Of a stretch of 64,000 nucleotides of DNA, positions 32,955 through 44,819 are shown piece after piece (within the stretch, counting starts at the first letter, position 1; every line of letters starts with the position of its first letter). A program made the translations under genes and the position numbers. Source of the stretch: Atriophallophorus winterbourni (lineage: Eukaryota; Platyhelminthes; Trematoda; Plagiorchiida; Microphallidae); contig JACCGJ010014806.1 in the NCBI GenBank assembly GCA_013407085.1, positions 1 through 64,000 of the forward strand, written 5' to 3'. The notes under the pieces were generated by a model. That model saw only the letters and a program-made list of their open reading frames with translations. It did no database searches and was not told where the DNA came from.

Positions 32955-34375
32955 TTTATCAAGATTCAAGATTCAAGATTTATGGTTGAAAAAGCAATTA
33001 ACTTTACAATAACCACAGGGTGGAAATATAGGTACAAATGTATCTATATAAGTATGAATAAAATCAAAATCAATGAGAGGATGATAGCTTATTAATAGTT
33101 TGGGGCAAAATTCGGATTAGCTCTCATATAATCGTCAAGTTTTGATTTGAATATAGATAAATTGTTTGAGCTTACAAAATCGGAAGGTAGGGAATTCCAA
33201 GCAAAGCACACACGTACCGAATAAAAATACCTGCGGCAGTTCCGTTTGGAATGGGGTATTTCCAAACTGCAACCATGGCCACGGCTGTTTCTGGAAGTTT
33301 CGAAGGCGGAAAATTATATCCAGAGGGTGGGAAACAGTAGTGAGTATTTTGTATGCGAGGATGAGATCACCTCGCATTCTCCTTTGTGCAAGTGTCCTCA
33401 TTTCAAGTCGTCTAAGTCGCCCAGAAAATGGCATATTTTCGAGACCAATGGCAAGCTTAGAAGCTCTCCGGTATATGCGATCCAGGAGAAAGATGTTTTT
33501 TTAAAGCCATGGTGTCCAGGCGTGTGGGGCATAATCTTCAACCGGGTGTATATATGTATTCATTATGAGAGGAAAACACCCCGGTGAAAAACGTCAAATA
33601 TCCGCCGTGGCATGCCACGCAGCCGAGACGCGCTTTTGTAAACGGTTTCGCATTGTAGACCATTTTTCAAACTGCCGCAAATCCAGACACCGAGGTCCTT
33701 GTCTTATCCGGTGTACTCCAGGTTTATGTCGCCGAGCTTGTATGGACAGGAAAAGCCAAGGTCACGACCAATCTGAATCATCTTCGACTTTTGCATATTC
33801 AATGACAGTTTATTTTCAGATGACCAGTTTAACAAGCACTAAAATCGTTTTGCAGCAAGATACAATCGTCAGCATTTCTGATTTGCCTCCATACTTTTAT
33901 ATAGTCAGCAAACAAAACAATCTTACTATCATTTAGTAGTGGTATATTATTCATATAGACTATATTGTTCCAAGCACTGAGCCTTGTGGAACTCCGCTAG
34001 TGACATCGATGTTCTTCGATAATAGGCCGTCCACGCGAACTCAGATGTGTCTGTTGCTGAAGTAATCTCCTAACAATTCGTATAGTCTTCCAACAAAACC
34101 GTGTTTCTTTAGCTTGTTCAAGAGTAAATTTTGATCAACTCTGTCGAACGCTTTAGAAATATCCAGGTAGCACGCAGGAATACAGCCCCCCGCATCTACA
34201 ATCCTCGTTCAATCGTCTTAGCTTGCCAGCAAATTTGTTAGACGAGAGCGATTTTTGCGAAATCCATGTTGGGCGACTGCCAAAAGTTGATTCCTTTCCA
34301 GATGTCGCACGATTTCTGCGGTTATTATTCGCTCAAAAACTTTTGATACCGAAGCTAGAATCCTAATTCGAGATG
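32955..34375 (-). mobile_element. CR1-type LINE 3' half, opposite orientation
   Basis: Begins at a tail of caagatt repeats (reverse complement of cttgaatcttgaat) at 32958-32982, tail to tail with the preceding CR1. The minus strand holds the C-terminus (LAQRRMRGDLILAYKIL near 33390) and an RT (SKVFERIITAEIVRHLE, YLDISKAFDRVDQ, DVTSGVPQGSVLG near 33970-34370). This is a different CR1 copy from the palindrome element and less changed at motif A. It contains stops. Confidence 0.8.
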
Positions 34376-34625
34376 AAACAGTTAACACATGATAAGTTCC
34401 ATTATGTGATTAACTCACTCACATTTGAATCATTGTCCCTGGTTCAAGAAATTTTGTTGAAAAAACCATATACTTACGAGCAACTGGAAACGGCCCTAAT
34501 CACGCGAATCACAGAGTCCGAACCACTCAGTATTAATGAGCGTTTGACATAGTTTGATCTAGGGGATCGGACTCCGGACCAACTACTCGAAAGCATGAAC
34601 GAATTGGTCAGCAACACAACGATCA

Positions 34626-34994
34626 ATGAGCGCTTGTTGTAACAGCCTTTTTGTGCAACGTCTTCCAGTACATGTTCGACAAATATTGGCTAATTTTTTG
34701 GACATGATTGGTATAACACAACTAGCGGAATTGGCGAAGAAGATCGTCGATATCAGGCAACACACTGTAAGTACGGTCATGAAGGCAAATCCATCTGACG
34801 ACCACCACAGTCGTACCATCCGCAGTTTGGAAAATCGGCTCAACAGGCGTATCTGGGTTAAGAGTTCACAGAGGAGTCGCAGCGCAAATAAACGTGGTTT
34901 CTTCTGGTACCACGGACGCTTTGGAAGTAGAGCACGAAAATGTTTCAAGCCGTGTTCCTTTCAAAAAACGAGAAACTCTAATTCCAGGTCGTGA
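34626..34994 (+). pseudogene. Gypsy gag C-terminus with CHCC-type knuckle
   Basis: The frame ends WYHGRFGSRARKCFKPCSF. Counting back, this fits C-x2-H-x9-C-x3-C, the unusual CHCC spacing of CsRn1 elements, with the first cysteine changed to Phe. Upstream is the leucine-rich capsid end. Confidence 0.65.
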
Positions 34995-35559
34995 TGGTGG
35001 TCGCGAAGACTAGCATTTGACACAAAGGTCGCCCATTTCATGTACGAGATTTTAATACAAACACGAAGTTTCTCGTTGATACTAGAGCTCCAATAAGTGT
35101 GATACCTGCATGGTCACCTGACGGATAAAAATTATTCAATTTCGTGTTGCACACAGTCAATCGTACAGCTATACGTACATACGGTAGGGGATTCCTCACC
35201 CTCAGTTTAAGCCTTCGGAGATCTACCAATTAGGTTTTCACTATAGCCGACGTTCATAGTCATATACTAAGCTTGGATATATTCCAACACCACGGTATAA
35301 TGGTAGATTCTTGGCGGTGCAAACTGATAGATGGCGTAACGAACGTGACCATAAACGCCTCACAAACTACATGCCACCATCAAGAGTGATATACAACATT
35401 TCAGCCCACCGTACAAAAAAAATCAAATAGATTAGTTCATGGACATCACAAGTATTGTTATCAGATGTCAGATGTAAAACATAACGTTAATTACCAGATC
35501 ATAACTAAAGGAACTCATGCTTTAGTAGACGGCGGGGTTAGGCCTCGGATAAGCTCAAA

Positions 35560-36240
35560 ACGCCAACAGCGAATTTGAACATATGTTGCAAACAGAAATT
35601 ATCCGCCCTTTCAGCAGTACGTAGGCGAGTCCACTACACATTGTTCCTAAGAAGACAGCCAACGACTGGAGACCATGCGAAGATACTAGAGCTCTGAATA
35701 AGCTCACGAAACCAGATAGGTATTCAATGTCGCATTTGAATGATTTATCAATGTCAATGCATTATAAGCGATGGTTCAGCAAGATCGATCTTGTTCGTGC
35801 GTATCACCAAATTCCTGTTCACCATGCAGACGTGCCGAAAACCGCAGTGACCGCACCATTTGGTCTCTTAGAGTTGTAACGCAAGCCCTTTGGACTGCGC
35901 AACACAACACGAACGTTCCAACGTTCCATGAACCAGACGTTCCCACTAAAAACCACTACAACACCACAAACAACTGATTGAACGCTTACGTCATTACGGA
36001 GTGGTCATCAATGTTTCCGAGACGCAACTCGGAAAGAATTTCATCGATTTTCTCAGCCATCACATCAACTCTGAGGTTATCAAACCCCTTAGCGATAAAG
36101 TTGACGCCATTACAAGCTTTCCATTGCCTGATTCTTTCACCAAGCTGCGCAGGTTTGTTAGCATGGTCAACTGAGATCGCCGATTCGTCCCAAAGTGTTC
36201 AGAGCTATGCCAACCCCTGTCAGAACTACTGAAGCTGAAC
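35560..36240 (+). pseudogene. Gypsy reverse transcriptase remnant
   Basis: Contains FSKIDLVRAYHQIPVH (motif A, the catalytic Asp present) and, after a frame change, KPFGLRNTTRTFQRSMNQ. The YxDD region is too decayed to recognise. Confidence 0.7.
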
Positions 36241-36339
36241 AAAAATAGTTTCGAGTGGACGTGTCAGGTAGATAAACTCTCGAGAAAATCAAGCAGGAAT
36301 TTGGCAAAATAGTGTAGCTAGCGGACGTAGATCCGCAAA

Positions 36340-37560
36340 GCACACTGGTACTATGAACAGGTGCATCCTCTGTTGCTGTCGGTGGCGTGCTACAACAGAG
36401 AAAGAACGGCATCTTACTACCAGTAGCGTCCCTATCAAATAAGTTACAACCCGCAAAGCAAAAGCATAACACGTTTGGTCACAAACTCTTGGCGGTGTAC
36501 CTGAGTATTAAACACTCCCGTCACTTGTTGGAAGGACGTGAATTTGAGATACACAGAAAACAAACCATAGAACTACGCACTATCCTCTGCCTCTGACAAG
36601 TACAATCCACGTGAAATACTACATATTGCAATACTCGTCAAAATTAGTTATCTCCTTGGATTTAAAAACGAGGTTGCCGATGCCTTGTGTAGATTTTCCA
36701 TCGACACTATCAATGTCAGCCCCACGGTTGATCTGGAAGTACTGGCTTAACTTCGAAGCACGCTGAAAAACGTCCTTGAGCACTTGTCCAACACCAATTT
36801 AAAGATCGAACGAATCTCCTTAGTCGGAACATGCGAGACCATAATCTGCGAAAAAACAACAGGTACACCACTACCAGTCGTTCCCGATACGTATAGAAGA
36901 GTCATATTCAACTCTATGCACAATATATCACACCCCGGTTCCCGCGTCAGGCAACGTCTAATCGCAGAGCACCTTATATTATTAGGAATGAACAAGGAAG
37001 TGCGGCGATGGCCAGATTCTGTATTTCTTGTCAAAAACCCGAATTACAACGCCACATACGAAAAGCAATCGAAATATAAGATGACAAATGCACACGTTTC
37101 AGCCATGTTCATATCGACATCGTCGGACCGCTGCCAATCACAGAATGCCATCTATATCTCCTGACCTGTGTAGATCGATACACGCGTTGTCCGGTAACTC
37201 TACCAATCCAAGGCATCAATTCAGAAACGATATCGAGAAACTTTATCGCACACGGGATTGCTAATTACGGCACAACTGAAATCGTGACGACAGACCGCGG
37301 TACGTAATTCGAATCAAAGCTATTCCAGACCTCACAAGGCTGCTTGAAACGAAACGAATCCGAACGAAATCTTACCAACAAGCAGCAAATTCGATGGTTG
37401 AACGAATGCACGGACCGTTAAGGGCATCCCTGGTGACTGAACCAGACCCAAGCAACTGGACAAGCAACACTTACCACTGGCTCTACCTCGTTCAAACCGT
37501 ACATTGGATGCACATCAGAAGATTTAGTCTACGGTAGTACTCTGAGGCTCCAAACGGAGC
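36340..37560 (+). pseudogene. Gypsy RNase H and integrase remnants
   Basis: RNase H: VGGVLQQRKNG, then HNTFGHKLLAVYLSIKHSRH. Integrase: HH of the zinc finger visible (HNISHPG), its CC pair lost (FLVKNP), the first core Asp in HIDIVGPLP and the second in TTDRGT. Later sequence near 37600 (VQRLRAARQSIQPKP) resembles the region after the core. Confidence 0.7.
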
Positions 37561-37944
37561 TCGTACACAGATCGCAAGGTAACTAAAACATCGATCCCAG
37601 CGATTTTGTACAGCGTTTGCGTGCAGCGAGGCAGTCTATACAACCTAAACCAAAACAACAACAGAGCAACGCAACAAGCACAACGGCAACAACGGTACAG
37701 CTTTGCTTTCGGTAAGCAAATTGATAATCTAATTCAAAAGTTGGTACCTTCTGCCGGAGATCAAGAACTAGACTTTCATGATTTTTAAAACTCGTGTATA
37801 GCACGATATTGAGCTAAAATTTCTTGCATTTTTTGGGGGGACCGGTGAAGCAGTTTTCCAATGGTACCAACAGAGAGACAACGGTTTTCGTAAATCTGGT
37901 TCATGCTTGCACTCTCGCTGACGGCTAACGATTGAGCGAGCTTA

Positions 37945-38945
37945 CGCGTCCGCTATCTGGATATGTCTAATGATTCGACCGAGTTGATCACCTTAAACGT
38001 CTGCAGAAGCTTTAATAGATGAGAATCAGCAGACAGTTAATCTTGTGGCTGGAATGTTACCTTACTGATCACAAGGCAACTGTGCGAATAAATGGGATAT
38101 ATTCGCGAGTCATTGTTGCGGTGATGTGGTGATCCGAGAGGTTCAGTGTTTGGGCCAGTACTTTTCCTCTTTAACATCAACGAATTACTACAGATGTTTT
38201 TTGTCCAAATTTGTTCCATTTGCCAATGATATTGAAATTTGGACTCTGATAGAAATTACGGCGAAATGTGTACAGCTGCAAATTGAATTAGATGCTTTTC
38301 ATGAGTGGTCGGTGAGAAATATTCGACGTTTCAATTAGCCTATATAATTCCAACCATGGAGTATGCATCACAATTTTGGTCTCCGTGGTTAAGAAAGATA
38401 AACTATTGCTTGAAAAAATATACCATCGTGCAACCAAACTCGTAAGAGGTTTCCGGAAACTAACGTACGAGGAACGATTGCCCAAACTAAGGCTCCCCAA
38501 TCCCTTCAAAGAAGCCTTCGAAGCGATGTGATGCTAACATACACAATATTCAATACCTCACATCATCCCTTACAACATTTATTCGAATACCGTGAGTCAC
38601 GACATACACGCAGCCACTCAGCGACACTCCAAATTCCCCATTCCGGTATCAGCTGTCGCCAATATTTTATTATGTTCGTGTCTGTTTCCTTTGGAATTCC
38701 CTCCCCGAAACTCTTGTCATCTCTCCCAGTATCGAAACGTGTATTCGAAATTTGAATACTTATTTGTTGCATAACGATTTGACGACACCTGCGTATTGAC
38801 TCATGCTGACTATACAACTTGACTATACTTGACATTACACGTTTATTTTATATCTATTTCCTGAACGAATATTTACTATAATATGGTTATTGTGAAGCTA
38901 TGTGCTTTTTGTGACCATAAATTCTTGAATCTTGAATCTTGAAGG
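37945..38945 (+). mobile_element. CR1 3' fragment, third copy
   Basis: Starts within RT motif A (YLDMS), keeps a GSVFGPVLFL block near 38140, then the C-terminal ARG/YEERL-type region and SISCRQYF segment shared with 32580-32740, and ends with cttgaatcttgaatcttgaa at 38925-38943. Confidence 0.8.
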
Positions 38946-39570
38946 TAGATAATTTTAAGCTGGACAGAGTCGGATAATGTACTTGTCATCTAGGCGTGCA
39001 ATATTCTAAAACTCACATTGCATGGTAATGCCATTTACACGCGTGCGTCCGGGTTTTTGAGTATGCTGCGACGGATTTTCATATACGTCTCGACGGATCT
39101 TTGCCCACAGTGATGAAAACCTAAATAATTACAACTATGGAGCAAGTGCAACAAGTTTGGATTCCCTGTGTTAAAAAAATATTCTATTACTGACAGAATG
39201 CAATATCATTCAACCAAATCCGTGAAAGATTTCTGGAACCTAACACAGGAGGTTCGTATGCCACAACATAGCCTCCCTACCAATTTCAAAGAAGATTTTG
39301 ACATGATGTGATCTTTTTATTGTGTGTCGGTTTCCTCTGGAATGCGCGCTGCGAGACAAGTGTTACCTCTCCCAGTGTTAAGGCATTCATTTTCAAACTG
39401 GACACGTATTTATTGCACCTGCGTATTAACTCACGTTAGGTAATCAACTGCACTATACGTGACATGACATGATTTTAAGTCACTAACTTTAACGATGCTA
39501 TGATGAATATGAAGCTATGATCATTTCGCAAGCGAAAATTCATGAGTCGCTTTTCTTGAATCAATTCCGT
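38946..39570 (+). mobile_element. CR1 3' fragment directly behind the previous tail
   Basis: A second, more decayed CR1 3' end (hydrophobic TWIPCVKKIFYY-like segment, NQIRERFLEPNTGG-like segment) starts exactly where the heptamer tail of the previous copy stops. A short cttgaatca lies near 39558. Confidence 0.65.
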
Positions 39571-39689
39571 TTTTAACCTGGAATTTTCTATCTTATCTCT
39601 CACGTCGTTAATCGCAAATGTATCAACGACATAATTATACATACAGCCATATATTTAGCTCAAGTGCTTCGTTTTTCAAAACCGTCTAT

Positions 39690-40130
39690 TTCTACATGTT
39701 TAATAACATTGAGTGAGAACAACTCTACACCTTCTTTTTCTAATGTTGACGATTTGCTGCGCACTCAATTTCGTAAAGCCTGTCAAGTTCTTGTCTTGGT
39801 TGAGTGACTTTATTGCCCATTCTAAAAGGCTAGTGGTGTTCACATTCGTTAACAAGGAACTTGCGTCAATGCTTACTGTCATCTCATCATCCTCATGTCT
39901 TATGGTACTTAGGTGACGAAAGATATCGAAAGAGTTCTCAATTAAACAATTGTTATAAGCAATTAGCGGGTTCAATAACGGTGCAGTCTCAAACGAAATC
40001 AGATGTTCGGCGATTCCATGACATCAACGATGGGAAGCAAGCGGAATTCTTCCTTATGTATATCTGAAAGTCCATGAGTATCTTGGTTTGAGTATATTTT
40101 GGTAAGGCCTAAATCACAATCATTGGCCAC
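39690..40130 (-). mobile_element. Penelope-like element RT fragment
   Basis: The minus-strand frame at 39700-39975 reads NSFDIFRHLSTIRHEDDEMT, VSIDASSLLTNVNTTSLLEW, matching the PLE RT block around SFDV-SLFTNVP (here the catalytic Asp is kept in SIDASSL). It differs from the palindrome PLE in that it retains RT core and lacks the nuclease end. Upstream (to 40130) is a degenerate continuation. Confidence 0.7.
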
Positions 40131-40349
40131 GTTTTTCTTTAATTTCTTGTGACAGATCACATTACGATGTTCATGTTTGTTTCATCCTAATTAATGTTGG
40201 TATAATTTAGCTTTTTTACGTGCCGGATATGCTTAGCAAAGCCTTAAGGCGTCTTCTGTGCTTTCCATAAAATTTGTATTTCAGATGGTAACTTTTACGA
40301 ACTTAAAATATTACAGTAACATGAAAAACGTAGATTAATTTCTTATGTG

Positions 40350-40640
40350 CCAATCAAAGAAAACGTTGTAAAAATTCTAATCTGCCAAATCTCACTCGTA
40401 AAATCTTGACCGCAACCATTTAGATACATCTCAAGTTGTTCTGATTTTCAAAATGCTCTACTTTGCCGTGGAGAAACTTTGATCTTTTTGCATGATAGTT
40501 CATGCTGTCGAGCACATGTTAAACCGTAAGTATCAGAGCAAGCGTGAGTCATTTCTTTTTCGTTCTCAGAATTATTCACGCTTCTGACCCTAAGCAACAC
40601 AAATTTTATTTTACCGGCAAATGTTCGTCAAAAAACGAAA
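40350..40640 (+). repeat. Module D: third diverged copy of part of B and C
   Basis: Same orientation as 60040-60290 and inverted relative to 45900-46090. Shared blocks include aaatctcactcgt, atgctct, cataatactgtcgagc-like and ctaagcaac. Diverged by more than 25 percent by eye. Confidence 0.6.
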
Positions 40641-40779
40641 AACAAAAACTAGTCGTATTTATCTGTTTGAAACCGAAAGGTAAAAGTAAGTCGTTGGAGC
40701 TAATATTTGCACAAAAATATAATATTTAATAGCATGTTGCACATGAGTGTGTTATTGTATTTTTTCTTATACTATAAGA

Positions 40780-40787
40780 ATATAGTT

Positions 40788-40821
<34 letters not shown>

Positions 40822-40868
40822 CTATAGATATATTGTGTGTGTATGTGTGTGTGTGTGTGTGTGTGTTT
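40780..40868. repeat. Compound (TA)n-(TG)n microsatellite
   Basis: An imperfect TA tract at about 40780-40822 passes through a short spacer into a TG tract at 40832-40868. Confidence 0.95.
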
Positions 40869-40940
40869 GCACTACACAATAAAGGCAAATCTCAAAGTAG
40901 AATACCATTCCGAAACGCTAAAATCTCACCGGAAGCACAA

Positions 40941-40971
40941 GACCGGTTTCGAGATTTTCGCCTCTCATCAG
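40941..40971 (-). ncRNA. Hammerhead ribozyme motif of a separate family
   Basis: The minus strand reads CTGATGA, a 4-pair stem II (GAGG, loop CGAAAA, TCTC, with one wobble), GAAAC, CGGTC. Stem I can form six pairs (gcatag with ttgtgc, two wobbles). All invariant positions are present. The sequence around it does not match the 270-bp family beyond the ACCGGUC block, so it is a distinct element of unknown extent. Confidence 0.72.
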
Positions 40972-41059
40972 CTATGCGTATCCGCTCGATAGCTACCGAT
41001 GGAGTAAGTGCGTTTGCTCTGAAAAGCGCGACACAAACGGTAAAAAGCAAACGAGTTTA

Positions 41060-41370
41060 AGTCAAAGTAATGCTTTTGAAGAGTTCAAAAACTATCAGTC
41101 GATTCGAAATCATGTGATCTTTTTAACAGTATTCGAACAGGAACGATATTTTTAATCGTGATTAATATTGCAGGCGTGAGTATATTTAGGTTAAAACTTG
41201 AAAAATTGGATATTCAAAAATCCAACCTTGTTCGAGGTTAAAACGGGTTTTATTCGGGACGTGAAAATTAAGACGAGTCCAATGATATCTGAATTATGCA
41301 GTTCAGACAAATTGTTGTTGACCTCCTTCGGTCGATGTCAACCATAGATGTACATCACAATCGCATGAAA
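41060..41370. other. Nothing recognised
   Basis: AT-rich spacer between the hammerhead-bearing repeat and the RTE fragment; no ORF or motif. Confidence 0.5.
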
Positions 41371-42799
41371 TTTCATGATTTGCACCTTTTGATATGACTA
41401 AATTGTCCGACTATGGAGGAACAATCTTTCCCACAGCGGTGGCAACGATGGTCAGAACTGGGTAGAATTGCATCAGTTGCACGCCGGCGGCGTGATCTGC
41501 GTTCTGCAGCCAAGAGCTGTATGTGCTCCTCCTCAGCTTGCAGCCGATGCTTTACACAATGCCTCCAATGTGAGCGGTCCAGAGCAAGTTTTTCCCAACT
41601 CGCCTGGTCAATGTCAAAAGCTCTCATATCTTTTTCGCAAACGTCTTTATATCGTAAGTGCGGAATGACCAAAGGCCGACTTACTAATTGCAACTCACCA
41701 TAGAATAGATTTATCGCAATACGACCATTTTCCATCATGTAGACATGACCAAGACACTGCATGCGGCGGTGTCGCAATAGGATGAATATGCTCCGTAGGC
41801 CAGCTTTTGAAAGCACTTCAGCATTAGTCAACTTGTCCATCTATGATATATTCATGATACGACGGATGCTCCGTAGATGTAAAGCATTCAGCTTCCTTTC
41901 ATGTATTGCGTGAGTGGTTCAGGTTTCACTGCTGTACAGTAAAGCATTTAGTACCCACCCGCTTTATACCATCATCTTTGTCTTTATATTCAGCTTGCGG
42001 TTATCCCGAACACGAGAGTTCAATCGGGGCAAAATGACAGCTGCTCTGCGTATCCGCTTATCAATCTCCGTGTTTAGTGAGAGGTTATCCACAATGTTTG
42101 AACCAAGATATGTGAAATGATGTACTGGTTCAAGCTGACAGTTTACAACAGTGATCATTGAAGGCGATAAAGTCCCTTGATTAAGGAATTTGGTCTTGCT
42201 CATACTGATTTTTATACCAAATCTCTGCATGCCGACGAAAAACAGTTCATTAGCGACTGGAGGTTCTCGTGGGAGTAAGCAATAATGGCTGCATCGTCGG
42301 CAAACAGGAGGTCACGGATTAGCACATTTAGTACCTTCCTTTGTGCTCCCAATCAGTTTAATTCAAAAAGCTTGCCATCACTTCGCGTGCGTGGGTAAAT
42401 GCCTTCCGTCCTCGTCCATGAAGCGTGCCTCAGTAGCAGAGCAATGAAAATACCGAACCGTGTTAAATCAAGAACACACCCTTGTTAGATACCTCGGTGA
42501 ATTTTACAGGCTTCTGAAAGGAAACTGTTTAAATGGACTAAGTCCTTCATGCCTGAGTGAAACAAAATAACGAGTTTGAGCAGTCTTGGGGGCAGCCTAA
42601 CAGATCAAGCATTTTGAAAATACAATACCTGCTGACGTAGTCGAATGCCTTAAATCAATAATAACAGCGTATGAAGGCATACGCCGTTCCCTACCTTTTT
42701 CTTGTAGTTGTCTCGGGGAGAATATCATGTCAACGGTTGATCTTCCTTTGCGGAAGCCACATTGAGATTCGGAGTAAATTCTATCAGCTAAAACTAGTT
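41371..42799 (-). mobile_element. RTE-type LINE 3' half (second family)
   Basis: Minus-strand RT start (SESQCGFRKGRSTVDMIFSP near 42700), then SKTKFLNQGTL and HHFTYLGSNIVDNLSLNTEI at 41964-42230, and a 155-codon C-terminus at 41373-41840: CLGHVYMMENGRIAINLFYG, RYKDVCEKDMRAFDI and a final zinc-finger-like CHRCGKDC-(x)n-H-C. This family differs from the 14.7 kb element and matches 49.1, 53 and 57-59 kb copies. Confidence 0.85.
41373..41840 (-). CDS. RTE C-terminal segment, 155 codons open
   Basis: A single open frame holds the post-RT region (LRHRRMQCLGHVYMMEN, LDRSHWRHCVKHRL) and a C2HC-like end (CHRCGKDCSS, FSHIKRCKS). The last motif is a nucleic-acid-binding finger found at the end of such LINE proteins. 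The upstream frames are broken, so it is a remnant of the polyprotein. Confidence 0.75.
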   Translation of the reverse strand: MDKLTNAEVLSKAGLRSIFILLRHRRMQCLGHVYMMENGRIAINLFYGELQLVSRPLVIPHLRYKDVCEKDMRAFDIDQASWEKLALDRSHWRHCVKHRLQAEEEHIQLLAAERRSRRRRATDAILPSSDHRCHRCGKDCSSIVGQFSHIKRCKS

Positions 42800-43890
42800 C
42801 AGATAAATGGGTAAGGAAATAAATCCAAAATATTTGAGCACAAATTTATGCGTCCGCACAACACGTTGGCAGGGCACCTTCTTGTGGGACATTCTGGGAC
42901 TCCGAAGTGGATTATACTTCGATCATAACTCTGTTTCGTTCGATGTTGTTGCTGGGCGTTCTCGGCCTTTTTCAACCAGTGCACATCAGTAAAGATCCTT
43001 GCAGTGGTTTCTAAACGCACCAAATGCAGGAGGAAAGCGGGTAGTAGGATGTTTTCTAGATCCCTTTCAGAGTTAACCGTGTCTTGGTTGATCCAGATTT
43101 GAGGAAGTAGGTTAACGATTCAGTCGCATCAATGATAATGCTTTACATGGCTCCAAGTTTATGTTACTTCACTACTCTTTCCATTTTCTTATCGTGCTTT
43201 AGCCTGTCCCTTAGTAAAGCGGCACTCGTTTCATTTAAGTTGGTGCAAATCGCGCTTAGTCCACGGAGAGAATGTACACTGCGTGCCTGTCGCTTTCGCT
43301 GGTTTCTGGACGTTCCAAATGCCTAAGATCGATAACTTATCGTGTCCAGTTTGGGAGTATTTGGTACCGTGACGTTTGGTTTTGAACCTGATGGTTTTCG
43401 CTGGACCTTCAGATGAGCAGGTGGCTTTGACTCCGTAGCTTTTCCCGGACCAGGTATGTTTTCTGTAGACAGGCCTTTAACATCGCATTGGTGAAGGTGG
43501 CGTCTTGATGAAATAAACGCTTTTCAAGCCACTCCGTCACATTCGGAACAACTGAACCTTTGCGTTGAATGACCTGCGTAGATTCAGCATTTATGTAATT
43601 TGTAGTCCCGTCAGTGGTTTCCGATTTAGCGAAAGGTATTCGGGCAAACTGAGAATTCTTAGCGGTTACCAGAGTCTCTACAGATGTCTACAACGTTTGT
43701 ACAAAGAGCTCTAAGCTCAGCATTTGATCATCCAGGTTGCTTTGCTCAAAACCTGTTCGAGCAGCTAAATCTGCGTTTGGTTTAGTTCGACAACGTTTGC
43801 ACACGTAGAATTGATCAGGCATGTTTTTATCATTCAGGATCGATATCGCCTGCGGGGTTAATGGATTGTCACATTTCACGAGACGTGTGG
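42800..43890 (-). mobile_element. CR1 ORF1 fragment, minus strand
   Basis: From 43879 down: DNPLTPQAISILNDKNMPDQ and FYVCKRCR (PHD-like finger end), a linker, LSAICTNLNET near 43240 (compare LSVICTNITES in the CR1 at 29410), then ARIFTDVHWLKKAENAQQQH and RSIIHFGVPE near 42900. It contains stops. Abuts the RTE fragment on one side and module B on the other. Confidence 0.65.
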
Positions 43891-44819
43891 GAAGAGCAAT
43901 CGATTGAAATATACTATACTATGCTACTAATAATATAGGCTGTTTAGCGGTAAGGTCAAATCGGTGGTGGGGGTTGACTACTACTTAATCATGTTCCCTG
44001 TCCTGACTATCACCCTTCGTCTGACGAATATTCCTTGTCAGAAGATGATCGTTATCCATACCAGCTCTACCCGATTGCATTCTAATTTCTTGGCATTGTG
44101 TAGGAACAGTTGCGACACGTGACAGATTTGACCTTACCACTGACAACTTTCATGCCGACGACGCAAGTTTCGCAAACATCAGATCGTTTCATATTAACGG
44201 GGCCAACCAAAAGTACAAATCAGAGAACAAAAGTCGATACGGCTGGAGTTGGTTTCTGTGGTATTATGTTGACGGAAAGTGACGGGTTGTAGGAATATTT
44301 CGTCGCCCCTTCTAACTGCGAATTTGCCAGACTCCCGTTGAGAATGTTGGCTAGAAATTGATTTTACGCTGAATATTTTTCCGAGTAGTTCCCGACCGTG
44401 GTAAACACCGATGGGTTAATCTAACAGCAGAAACACAAAAGCAATTCAAATAAACGAACGAACTGTAGAAAATCAACGGCTGACGCACACATAGAACGAC
44501 ACGTCGTAGATGGACGATTCTTGTGTGAATAGATCCGACTTTCAGATTGATTTCCAAAAATCAAACCTATGGGATAAAAATTATGAACGGTATGTTCAAA
44601 TATTTCGGAGGTCAAAATTAATCCAACGGCACGTCATGATGTATCTGATGATGTATCTAATGTTCAATGTCAACCGAAAGTCGTTAGTATGTCTACAAAA
44701 ACAGTGTATTAGCCATTGGATGCATTTTGATAGTTAAAAAATGGCTGCATCGTCAGCAAACAAGATTTATCGTGTTATAATAAACCACCGCCACCAACAA
44801 TAAACGATAACTCAGATAT

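Larger units (their letters stand above)
34381..37800 (+). mobile_element. Ty3/Gypsy LTR retrotransposon relic, CsRn1-like
   Basis: Order gag, protease, RT, RNase H, integrase on the plus strand, all with stops and shifts. Gag (about 34381-34990) reads YEQLETALITRITESE, LGDRTPDQLLESMNEL, FVQRLPVHVRQILANF and ends in a Cys-His knuckle. RT carries WFSKIDLVRAYHQIPVH near 35775. RNase H is at 36340-36600, the integrase zinc region (HNISHPGSRVRQRLI) at 36917, and the core (VHIDIVGPLPI, VDRYTRCPV, VTTDRGT) at 37110-37310. No LTRs were found. The gag knuckle spacing supports the CsRn1/Boudicca side of the family. Confidence 0.8.

Noticed and set aside
36167..36472. 101-codon minus-strand ORF within the Gypsy relic
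   Set aside because: Antisense to recognisable Gypsy RNase H and upstream sequence.
34381..37940. LTRs around the Gypsy relic
   Set aside because: I looked for a repeated pair at 34.3-34.4 kb and 37.6-37.95 kb and saw none; the ends are replaced by CR1 pieces.
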